NCBI GenBank assembly: GCA_035545535.1
Contig: DASZYF010000022.1
Span: 1-64,000, forward strand
From: DASZYF01 sp035545535
GTDB lineage: Bacteria > Actinomycetota > Actinomycetes > Mycobacteriales > CAJCIY01
Direction of reading: 5' to 3'
DNA length: 64,000 nt
In this document: piece by piece, positions 24,612-31,825 of the stretch
How the letters are laid out: each line of letters begins with the position of its first letter
Numbering within the stretch: position 1 is the first letter of the stretch
Made by a program: the position numbers and the translations under genes
Notes under the pieces: generated by a model
Seen by the model: only the letters and a program-made list of their open reading frames with translations
Database searches by the model: none
What the model was told of the DNA's origin: nothing

Positions 24612-25367
24612 GTGACGGCCGTTGAATCACGCAGCGTCCAGCGCACCCGCAACCCCATCGCGCCCGCGCTCCCGGAGCTCACGCCGGCCGCCGAGCTGGC
24701 CCTCCTGGCGCGCATGCTGTTCCGTGAGGGCTACGACGACCACCTGGCCGGGCACATCACGTACCGCCAGCCGGACGGGACGATCCTGGTCAACCCGTTC
24801 GGCCTCACGTGGGACGAGATCCGGGCCTCCGACGTGATGCGCATGGATGCCGACGGCAACCAGATCGATGGGCCGTGGACCATCACGCCGGCGATCACGC
24901 TGCACGTCGAGCTGCACAAGGCGCGCGACGTCGGCGTGGCGATCCACAACCACCCCCGCTGGGGAACCGTCTACGCCGACCTCGGCCGCGCGCCCGGCGT
25001 GTACGACCAGACCAGCGCGCTCGTGGCCGGAGACGTCGCGATCTACGACGACTACCAGGGTGGCGTGAACGACCGGGAGAACGCGGCCGCCGCGGTGGCC
25101 GCGCTGGGCGATGCGTCCATGGCGCTGCTGCAGAACCACGGCGTGCTCGTCGTCGGCAAGGACGTCCGCCAGGCCCACCTGCGCGCGGTGACGCTCGAGT
25201 GGCGCTGTCGGCAGGCGTGGCACGTCGAGGCCGTCGGTGGAGGGCGCGCGCTGCCCGCCGAGGTGCATGAGCGGTTCGGTCGCGTCTTCGACACTCGCGA
25301 CTTCCCGGGGATGTTCGAGGCGATGGCCCGCCGCGAGCTGCGCGACGACCCGACGATCCTGGACTGA
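24612..25367 (+). CDS. Class II aldolase / adducin-family protein
   Basis: The 251-residue protein has the Zn-aldolase residues: HLAGHITYRQPDG, the glutamate helix LHVELHKARDVGVAIHNHPRWGT (HxH in IHNHP), and the third histidine in ALLQNHGVLVVGKD. The family cleaves or epimerises hydroxy-carbonyl compounds such as fuculose-phosphate, but in actinomycete lipid clusters it also includes decarboxylases and unassigned enzymes. GTG 24612 follows GGGAGG. It heads a run of four plus-strand genes (aldolase, NTF2-like, two amidohydrolases) with ATGA couplings, transcribed away from the thiolase. Confidence 0.88.
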   Translation: MTAVESRSVQRTRNPIAPALPELTPAAELALLARMLFREGYDDHLAGHITYRQPDGTILVNPFGLTWDEIRASDVMRMDADGNQIDGPWTITPAITLHVELHKARDVGVAIHNHPRWGTVYADLGRAPGVYDQTSALVAGDVAIYDDYQGGVNDRENAAAAVAALGDASMALLQNHGVLVVGKDVRQAHLRAVTLEWRCRQAWHVEAVGGGRALPAEVHERFGRVFDTRDFPGMFEAMARRELRDDPTILD

Positions 25368-25371
25368 GCGC

Positions 25372-25722
25372 GTGGGTGTCATCGAGGACTACCTCGCCGC
25401 GGTCACCGGCCACGACTGGGATGCGCTGGGCAAGCTCGTGCGTGACGACGTCGTGCGCACCGGCCCGTACCACGACCGCTTCGAGGGCCGCGATGCCTAC
25501 GTCGGGTTCCTGTCCGGGCTCATGCCCAACCTGCCCGGCTACGCGATGGACGTCAGCGGCGTCACCTACACCGACGGCGGTCGGCGCGCGTTCGCCGAGC
25601 TGGCCGAGACCGTCGAGGTGAACGGCGCGCCGCTCGTGACGCCGGAGGTGCTGGTGTTCGACATCGATGCGGACGAGCGCATCGCCCGCATCGACATCTT
25701 CATCAAGCAGCAGCCGGCATGA
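25372..25722 (+). CDS. NTF2-like / SnoaL-like protein
   Basis: The 116-residue product begins GVIEDYLAAVTGHDWDALGKLVRDDVVRTGPYHDRFEGRDAYVGFL in pattern; the visible DRFEGRDAYVGFLSG and the alternating beta C-terminus (PEVLVFDIDADERIARIDIFIK) mark the SnoaL-like NTF2 cone fold. Members are small isomerases, dehydratases or hydrolases, or binding proteins. GTG 25372 lies four bases after the aldolase stop. Its own stop overlaps the amidohydrolase ATG (ATGA), so it belongs to the same transcript and probably handles an intermediate of the same route. Confidence 0.85.
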   Translation: MGVIEDYLAAVTGHDWDALGKLVRDDVVRTGPYHDRFEGRDAYVGFLSGLMPNLPGYAMDVSGVTYTDGGRRAFAELAETVEVNGAPLVTPEVLVFDIDADERIARIDIFIKQQPA

Positions 25723-26813
25723 GCCCGCTCGTCATCGACGCCGATGGGCACGTCGACGAGGACATCGCCACGGTGCTCGGCTCGCTGCCGGAAGCGGTCC
25801 GGGCGCTGGCGCCGCGCTCGGTGAAGACCGACGGCGGCTTCGGGATGCTCATCGAGGGCAAGCCGTGGACGCCCACCTACGCCCAGCCGCGGGGCTCGAA
25901 GACCCACAACTCGGCCGGCGGAGAGGTGCGCCTCGGCGGTCGTGACCCGGTGGAGCGGCTGAAGGTGCTGGACGACGAAGGCATCCAGGCGGCCGTGCTG
26001 TTCCCGAGCTTCGGCCTGATGTTCGGCCTGTACAACGACCCGGACGTCGCCGCCGCGCTCTGCGCCGCCAACAACGACTGGCTCGCGTCCTACTGCGCCG
26101 CCGACCCACGTCGCCTCATCGGCGTTGCCCTCCTCCCGCAGCAGGACCCGCAGCTCGCGGCGGCCGAGCTCGAGCGGTGCGTCGAACGGCACGGCTTCGT
26201 CGGTGGCGTGATGCGACCGAACAAGATCGGTGGACTCACCGTCGACGACCCCGGCTTCGACGCCGTGTGGTCGAAGGCGACCGAGCTCGACGTCCCCGTG
26301 GTCATGCACGAGGCCTACCTCGGCGGTGGCATCGACACCGTCGGTGAGGACCGCATGTCCACCTACGCCGGCGGCCACGTCGTCAGCCACGCGTTCGAGC
26401 AGATGACGGCGATGCTCGTCACCACGCTCGCCGGCGTGCTCACGCGTCACCCGCAGCTGCGCCTCGGGTTCTTCGAGAGCGGCTGCGGCTGGGCGCCGTA
26501 CTGGACCGAGCGCATCGAGGAGCACTACGAGCTGGCGCCGGGCGACTTCGCCGGCGGCGACCCCACCGGGCAGCTCAACACGCGCACGTGGATCACGTTC
26601 GAGGTGGAGGAGCGCAGCCTCGAAGCGACGTGCGCCCTGGGCTGGGCCGACAACATCTGCTTCGCCAGCGACTACCCGCACTACGACGCGGTGTTCCCGG
26701 GCGCGGTGAAGACCGTGCTCGACCGCGGCCTCGACCCCGAGCTCGAAGCCAAGCTGCTGGGCGAGAACGCCCTGCGGTTCTACGGCTCCCGCCTGCGTTC
26801 GCTGATCGGCTGA
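25719..26813 (+). CDS. Amidohydrolase-2-family TIM-barrel protein
   Basis: The 364-residue product shows the ACMSD/amidohydrolase-2 pattern: VIDADGHVDED at the N-terminus (DxDxHxxE-like metal strand), GIQAAVLFPSFGLMFG, GFVGGVMRPNKIGG, VVMHEAYLGGG with a metal histidine, and FASDYPHYDAVFPGAV with the catalytic aspartate. Members decarboxylate or hydrolyse cyclic or aromatic acids. The substrate is unknown here. It starts in the stop of the upstream gene (ATGA) and is followed 11 bp later by a second, diverged amidohydrolase. Confidence 0.9.
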   Translation: MSPLVIDADGHVDEDIATVLGSLPEAVRALAPRSVKTDGGFGMLIEGKPWTPTYAQPRGSKTHNSAGGEVRLGGRDPVERLKVLDDEGIQAAVLFPSFGLMFGLYNDPDVAAALCAANNDWLASYCAADPRRLIGVALLPQQDPQLAAAELERCVERHGFVGGVMRPNKIGGLTVDDPGFDAVWSKATELDVPVVMHEAYLGGGIDTVGEDRMSTYAGGHVVSHAFEQMTAMLVTTLAGVLTRHPQLRLGFFESGCGWAPYWTERIEEHYELAPGDFAGGDPTGQLNTRTWITFEVEERSLEATCALGWADNICFASDYPHYDAVFPGAVKTVLDRGLDPELEAKLLGENALRFYGSRLRSLIG

Positions 26814-26824
26814 AGGGACCTCCG

Positions 26825-28105
26825 ATGCAGATCGAAGACATGATCATGGTGAGCGTCGACGACCACGTCGTCGAGCCCCCCGACATGTTCGACAAGCACC
26901 TACCCGCCAAGTGGCAGGACGGCGCGCCCCGGCTGATCCACAAGGACGACGGCACCGACGTGTGGTCGTGGGACGGCAAGGAGATCCCGAACATCGGGCT
27001 CAACGCCGTCGCCGGGAGGCCGCCGGAGGAGTACGGCATGGAGCCGACGTCCTTCGACGAGATCCGCAGCGGCTGCTACGACATCCACGACCGCGTCCGT
27101 GACATGAACGCCAACGGCACGCTCGGCTCGATGTGCTTCCCGTCGTTCCCGAACCTCTGCGGCCAGCTGTTCTCGCGCGGGACCGACAAGGACCTCTCGC
27201 TCGCCGTGCTCAAGGCCTACAACGACTGGCACATCGACGAGTGGTGCGGCACCTACCCGGGTCGCTTCATCCCGCTCGCGATCCCGCCCATCTGGAACCC
27301 CGACGCGATGGCCGAGGAGGTGCACCGCGTCGCCGCCAAGGGCTGCCACGCCGTGTCGTTCTCGGAGAACCCGGCCAAGCTCAAGCTGCCGTCGCTGCAC
27401 AGCGACGCGTGGGACCCGTTCTGGCAGGCGTGCAGCGACGAGGGGACGATCGTGTGCATGCACATCGGCTCCTCGTCGAGCCTCGTCATCACCGCGCAGG
27501 ACGCGCCGGTCGACGTGCTCATCACGCTGCAGCCGGTCAACATCGTGCAGGCCGCGGCCGACCTGCTCTGGTCGCCGGTGATGCGTAAGTTCCCCGACCT
27601 GCGCTTCGCGATGAGCGAGGGCGGCATCGGCTGGATCCCGTACTTCTACGACCGTGTGGACTGGATCTACGAGCGCCACCACCAGTGGACCGGCCAGAGC
27701 TTCCACGGCAAGACACCGCGCGAGGTCTTCATGGAGCGCGTCGCGACCTGCTTCATCGACGACCCCGCGGGCATCGAGCAGCGGCACGCCGTCGGCATCG
27801 ACACCATCTGCTGGGAGGGCGACTACCCGCACTCCGACTCGACCTGGCCGACCTCGCCCGAGCGGCTCATGAAGTCGATGGACGGGGTGCCGGACGACGA
27901 GATCGACAAGATCACGCACCTGAACGCGATGCGGCACTTCCGCTTCGACCCGTTCTCGGTGCGGCCGCGCGAGGAGTGCACGGTCGGTGCGTTGCGTGCG
28001 CAGGCCACCGACGTCGACACGACGCCCAAGCCGAGCCCGCGCGTGAAGGCGAAGAAGACGACGACCGGCAGCGACCTCGAGGCGTTCGGCGCGAAGAAGG
28101 TCTAG
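26825..28105 (+). CDS. Amidohydrolase-2-family TIM-barrel protein (second copy)
   Basis: The 426-residue product has MVSVDDHVVEPPDMFDKHLP, ANGTLGSMCFPSFPNLCGQLF, YNDWHIDEWCGTYPGRFIPL, IVCMHIGSSSS and CWEGDYPHSDSTWP. It is the typical longer actinobacterial amidohydrolase of hydrocarbon and steroid loci. It adds a Lys/Thr-rich tail (KAKKTTTGSDLEAFGAKKV). The two adjacent amidohydrolases share metal motifs but little else, suggesting sequential steps or a heteromer. ATG 26825 follows GGGACCTCCG. The stop shares a CTAG tetranucleotide with the convergent NTF2-like gene. Confidence 0.9.
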   Translation: MQIEDMIMVSVDDHVVEPPDMFDKHLPAKWQDGAPRLIHKDDGTDVWSWDGKEIPNIGLNAVAGRPPEEYGMEPTSFDEIRSGCYDIHDRVRDMNANGTLGSMCFPSFPNLCGQLFSRGTDKDLSLAVLKAYNDWHIDEWCGTYPGRFIPLAIPPIWNPDAMAEEVHRVAAKGCHAVSFSENPAKLKLPSLHSDAWDPFWQACSDEGTIVCMHIGSSSSLVITAQDAPVDVLITLQPVNIVQAAADLLWSPVMRKFPDLRFAMSEGGIGWIPYFYDRVDWIYERHHQWTGQSFHGKTPREVFMERVATCFIDDPAGIEQRHAVGIDTICWEGDYPHSDSTWPTSPERLMKSMDGVPDDEIDKITHLNAMRHFRFDPFSVRPREECTVGALRAQATDVDTTPKPSPRVKAKKTTTGSDLEAFGAKKV

Positions 28106-28509
28106 CTCGGCGCCGCACCCGCGGCCTTGGCGGCGCGCCGGATCTGCTCCTCCGGCTCCTTGCGGTCGAGGTAGTCGCGCCAGCTCGTGACCAGGCCGGC
28201 GTCGTCCACCTCGACGACCGTCGCGCCGCGCATCTCGATCGCGACGCCCGGCCCGCCGCCCGGCAGGGCGTAGGTGGCCCGGCCGATCCATTCGAAGAAG
28301 GCCCAGTCGTCCCCGCCGCGGATGCGGGTGACCTCCTGGTTCCAGTCGGGGAAGACGTCGCGCGTCCCGCGGGCCACCGCGCGCAGGTCGCCGGTCGACT
28401 GCGCCGGGTCGGCGAAGTGCGCGCCCGGTGCGAACAGCCCCTGCCAATCGCCACGCGTGCGCATGTCCACGGCCGCCTCGACCTTGCGCGCCCACGCGTC
28501 CCAGTCCAT
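28102..28509 (-). CDS. NTF2-like / SnoaL-like protein
   Basis: The 135-residue protein starts MDWDAWARKVEAAVDMRTRGDW and continues HFADPAQSTGDLRAVARGTRDVFPDWNQEVTRI, with FFEWIGRATYALP and a final VVEVDDAGLVTSWRDYLDR: a standard NTF2/SnoaL fold. ATG 28509 has GGTGGGG just upstream. It faces the amidohydrolase operon end to end; the two stop codons share one CTAG. It may belong functionally to the catabolic block, though it is on the other strand. Confidence 0.85.
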   Translation of the reverse strand: MDWDAWARKVEAAVDMRTRGDWQGLFAPGAHFADPAQSTGDLRAVARGTRDVFPDWNQEVTRIRGGDDWAFFEWIGRATYALPGGGPGVAIEMRGATVVEVDDAGLVTSWRDYLDRKEPEEQIRRAAKAAGAAPS

Positions 28510-28584
28510 CGCCCCACCCACGCCCCCGAGCCTGACACGGCGTGCGTCCTCGCGCAGGACGGCCCACCAGGGCAGGCTGTAGGC

Positions 28585-29049
28585 GTGACGACCGCGGCCT
28601 GGATCTGGTTCGCGGTCGCCGTCGTGCTCGGCCTCGTCGAGATCACCACGCTGACGCTCGCCTTCGCGATGGTCGCCACCGGGGCCGCCGCGGCCGGTGT
28701 CGTCGCCGTCCTCGGCGGGTCCGGCGCCGTGCAGAGCGGGGTTGCGGCGGCGGTCAGCGCCGCCGGCCTGCTCGTCGTTCGCCCGATCGTGCAGAAGCAC
28801 CTCACCGCCGCGGGGGACGTCCGCACCGGGATCCACGCGATGGTCGGCCACCCGGCCGTCGTCACCGCGCCGGTGTCGAGCCACGGCGGGCAGGTGCGCA
28901 TCGGCGGCGAGCTCTGGCAGGCGCGACTCGCCTTCGACGACGCGGACTCCACCGAGCTGCCGCTGCACACCCACGTGACCGTCGCCGGGGTCGACGGCAC
29001 GACCGTGACCGTCTACCCCTCCGATCCACTACCGAAGGAGCTGGCGTGA
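28585..29049 (+). CDS. NfeD-family membrane protein
   Basis: The 154-residue protein has two to three membrane segments (AWIWFAVAVVLGLVEITTL, LAFAMVATGAAAAGVVAVLG and VAAAVSAAGLLVVRPIV), then a soluble OB-fold domain: TGIHAMVGHPAVVTAPVSSHGGQVRIGGELWQARL in pattern. This is the short NfeD form, which lacks the N-terminal protease. NfeD proteins pair with SPFH (band 7) proteins in membrane microdomains. The next gene is exactly such a protein, starting with a GTG that overlaps this stop (GTGA). Start GTG 28585. Confidence 0.88.
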   Translation: MTTAAWIWFAVAVVLGLVEITTLTLAFAMVATGAAAAGVVAVLGGSGAVQSGVAAAVSAAGLLVVRPIVQKHLTAAGDVRTGIHAMVGHPAVVTAPVSSHGGQVRIGGELWQARLAFDDADSTELPLHTHVTVAGVDGTTVTVYPSDPLPKELA

Positions 29050-29996
29050 CCGCAGCGATCGTGGCCGCCGTCATCGTGGTGCTGTTGCTCATCGTGCTGT
29101 CGCGCGCGGTGCGCATCGTGCCGCAGGCCTCGAACTCGATCGTCGAGCGCCTCGGCCGCTACAACCGCACGATGCAGCCCGGCCTCCACCTGGTCGTGCC
29201 GTTCCTCGACCGCGTGCGGCGCGGCATCGACCTGCGCGAGCAGGTGGTGAGCTTCCCGCCGCAGTCGGTCATCACCAAGGACAACCTGGTCGTCGGCATC
29301 GACTCGGTCATCTACTACCAGGTGACCGACCCGTTCCGCGCCACCTACGAGATCGCCAACCCGGTCGCCGCCATCGAGCAGCTCTCGGTCACCACCCTGC
29401 GCAACGTCACCGGTGGCCTGCAGCTCGAGGAGGCGCTGACCAGCCGCGACCACATCAACGCGCAGCTGTCCTCGACGCTCGACGAGGCGACCGGCAAGTG
29501 GGGCATCAAGGTCAACCGGGTCGAGATCAAGGCGATCGAACCGCCGCCGTCGATCCGCGATGCCATGGAGCAGGCGATGCGCGCCGACCGGCAGAAGCGC
29601 GCGACGATCCTCACCGCCGAAGGAGAGCAGCAGTCGGCGATCCTCACCGCGCAGGGCCAGCAGCAGGCGGTCATCCTGCAGGCCGAGGCGGCGAAGCGGT
29701 CGACGATCCTCGCCGCCGAGGGCGAGAAAGAGGCCGCCGTGCTGCGGGCCGACGGTGAGGCGGAGGCCATCAAGCGCGTCGTGGCCTCCATCAAGGAGGC
29801 GGGGGTGGACCCGCAGGTGCTCGCCTACCAGCAGCTGCAGATGCTGCCGTCGATCGCGAACGGCGAGGCCAGCAAGGTCTGGTTCGTGCCGACCGACGTC
29901 GTCGACTCCCTGCGGAGCATCACCGGCAACGCCAACGCGGCGGCCGCCGCGCCGGCGCCGACCACCCGGAGCCGGGGGAGCAGCAGCACCAGCTGA
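29046..29996 (+). CDS. SPFH / band 7 (stomatin-like) protein
   Basis: The 316-residue protein has one N-terminal membrane anchor (AAIVAAVIVVLLLIVLSRAV), the stomatin signature VPQASNSIVERLGRYNRTMQPGLHLVVPFLD and DNLVVGIDSVIYYQVTDPFRATYEI in pattern, and an alanine/glutamate-rich coiled coil (ILTAEGEQQSAILTAQGQQQ, repeated with variations) before VDPQVLAYQQLQMLP. It oligomerises at the membrane as a scaffold. The coupling to NfeD defines a classic NfeD-SPFH operon. Its precise role in this organism is unknown. Confidence 0.9.
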   Translation: MTAAIVAAVIVVLLLIVLSRAVRIVPQASNSIVERLGRYNRTMQPGLHLVVPFLDRVRRGIDLREQVVSFPPQSVITKDNLVVGIDSVIYYQVTDPFRATYEIANPVAAIEQLSVTTLRNVTGGLQLEEALTSRDHINAQLSSTLDEATGKWGIKVNRVEIKAIEPPPSIRDAMEQAMRADRQKRATILTAEGEQQSAILTAQGQQQAVILQAEAAKRSTILAAEGEKEAAVLRADGEAEAIKRVVASIKEAGVDPQVLAYQQLQMLPSIANGEASKVWFVPTDVVDSLRSITGNANAAAAAPAPTTRSRGSSSTS

Positions 29997-30067
29997 GGCT
30001 CCCGCGGATCTCGGCCGGCCCTCGGCCCGGGTCCTGTAACCTTGCGGGCTGCACCACAGCACCACCG

Positions 30068-30143
<76 letters not shown>

Positions 30144-30185
30144 GATCGAGATCGGCGATTCGCATCCGGCCGCCCCGTACCGCCG

Positions 30186-30246
30186 GTCGACAGCGGACTT
30201 GTGGCGGCTTTCGCGCCCGCTCGACCGGCACAAAGCCGATGTCGAC
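30186..30246. repeat. Dispersed hairpin repeat, copy B
   Basis: Arms GTCGACAGCGGACTTGTG (30186-30203) and CACAAAGCCGATGTCGAC (30229-30246) are inverted copies, 18 nt with three mismatches, around a 25-nt loop. The left arm holds the shared 12-mer CGGACTTGTGGC (30194-30205). It sits between tRNA-Lys and the convergent MFS gene and could also act in termination. Confidence 0.7.
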
Positions 30247-30256
30247 CGTGGGGACT

Positions 30257-31780
30257 TCACTCGGCGGCGGCCGCGGCGGGCGCCGGCTCGGTCCGGGCCG
30301 CCGACCACTCGGGCGCCGGGGCGTTCGGTTGCGGCCGCACGAGAGCCCAGACGAGCAGGCCCGCGAGGACGCCGGAGATGCCGGCGACGAGCCAGGCGCC
30401 GTCGATGCCCGAGATCGAGGCCCGGTGCAGCGCGGCGTCGAGCGCGGCGCGGTTCGGCCCGGCCTGCGCGAGCAGCCGGGGCGCCTGGCCGCCGGCCAGG
30501 TCGTGCGCGACCGAGGCCGGTGCGCCGGGCAGCGAGTGCGCCGCCCGCGAGGCGAACACCGTGCCGAGGACCGCGATGCCGATGCCGTAGCCCAGCTGCC
30601 GGGCGGTGTTGATGGCGCCGGCGGCCATGCCGCCGCGCTGCACCGGGACCGACGCCATGGTCGCCGCGGTGAGGACGGGGATGGCCATGCCGACCCCGAT
30701 GCCGATGAGCGCGTAGCCGGGCACGAGCGCGGGCCAGCTGGACCCGTGGTGCACGAGCAGGTTCACGAGGAGGCCGCCGACGCCGATGAGCGTGATGCCG
30801 GTGCCGATGACCGGGCCCGGCTTGCCGTGCAGCACGCGGCCCGCGGTGGCCGCGGTCACGAACGCGACACCGGCGAGCGGCAGGCTCGACAAGCCGGCCT
30901 TGATCGGGGAGAGGCCGATGACCGTCTGCAGCCAGATGGAGCTGTAGGTGAGCGCCGAGAACGCCGCGAAGTTGAACAGCAGGGCCGCGGCGATGAGCCC
31001 GACGAAGGACTTGCTGCGGAACAGGCCGAGGTCGAGCATCGCGTGGTCGCTCCGCGTCTCGATGACGACGAAGGCCACCGCCGAGATGACGGCGAGCACG
31101 AGCAGGACGTAGACGGCGCCGGACGACCACGAGTGCTCGCTCGCGTAGATGAGCGCGTAGGTGAGGCAGCCCGCGGCCGCGGTGAAGGTGACGGTTCCGG
31201 GGAGGTCGACCTTGGTGTCCGGGCGCTCGTGGTCCGAGCTGATGTTGCGCAGCGTCATCACGATCGCCACCGCGCAGACGGGGATGTTGACGAAGAAGAT
31301 CCAGCGCCACGAGATGCCCTGGACGAGCACGCCGCCGAGGATCGGGCCGATGGCGGCCGCCGCGCCGGAGACGGCTCCCCAGAAGCCGAACGCGGTCCCG
31401 CGGTCCCGGCCCTGATAGCTCGAGTTGAGCAGCGCGGCGGTGGTGGCGAACATCGCCGCGCCGCCGACGCCCTGCACCGCCCGCGCGGCGACCAGCACGC
31501 CCGCGTTCGGCGCGAGACCGCACACGAGAGACGAGCCGGCGAACACGAGCAGGCCGATCAGGTAGGACCGGCGGTGCCCGACCAGGTCAGCGACGGACCC
31601 GATGCCGAGCAGCAGCGCGGCCAGCGCCAGCGCGTAGGCGTCGATGACCCACTGCAGCGAGCCGAACGACGTGTGCAGGCTCCCGGCCATCGACGGGAGG
31701 GCGACGTTCACGATGGTCACGTCGATCAGCAGCATGAACGTGCCGAGGCAGATCGCGGTGAGGGGCAGCCACTTTCGCAT
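30257..31780 (-). CDS. MFS transporter, DHA2 (14-helix) family
   Basis: The 507-residue protein has the drug:proton antiporter-2 layout: RKWLPLTAICLGTFMLLIDVTIVNVALPSMAGSL (first helix with the LDxTIVNVALP signature), WVIDAYALALAALLLGIG, GHRRSYLIG (motif A), RAVQGVGGAAMFATTAALL (motif C region), and 14 hydrophobic segments in all. It probably exports drugs or lipids; the substrate is unknown. ATG 31780. No regulator lies beside it. The gene ends ten bases after hairpin copy B. Confidence 0.9.
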   Translation of the reverse strand: MRKWLPLTAICLGTFMLLIDVTIVNVALPSMAGSLHTSFGSLQWVIDAYALALAALLLGIGSVADLVGHRRSYLIGLLVFAGSSLVCGLAPNAGVLVAARAVQGVGGAAMFATTAALLNSSYQGRDRGTAFGFWGAVSGAAAAIGPILGGVLVQGISWRWIFFVNIPVCAVAIVMTLRNISSDHERPDTKVDLPGTVTFTAAAGCLTYALIYASEHSWSSGAVYVLLVLAVISAVAFVVIETRSDHAMLDLGLFRSKSFVGLIAAALLFNFAAFSALTYSSIWLQTVIGLSPIKAGLSSLPLAGVAFVTAATAGRVLHGKPGPVIGTGITLIGVGGLLVNLLVHHGSSWPALVPGYALIGIGVGMAIPVLTAATMASVPVQRGGMAAGAINTARQLGYGIGIAVLGTVFASRAAHSLPGAPASVAHDLAGGQAPRLLAQAGPNRAALDAALHRASISGIDGAWLVAGISGVLAGLLVWALVRPQPNAPAPEWSAARTEPAPAAAAAE

Positions 31781-31825
31781 GCCCCGATCATTGCCGACGG
31801 GTCGGACGGGCCCTCCGGAACCCCG

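Noticed and set aside
11052..28509. Genomic island acquired by transfer
   Set aside because: No integrase, transposase, attachment repeats or obvious change in base composition at the edges.
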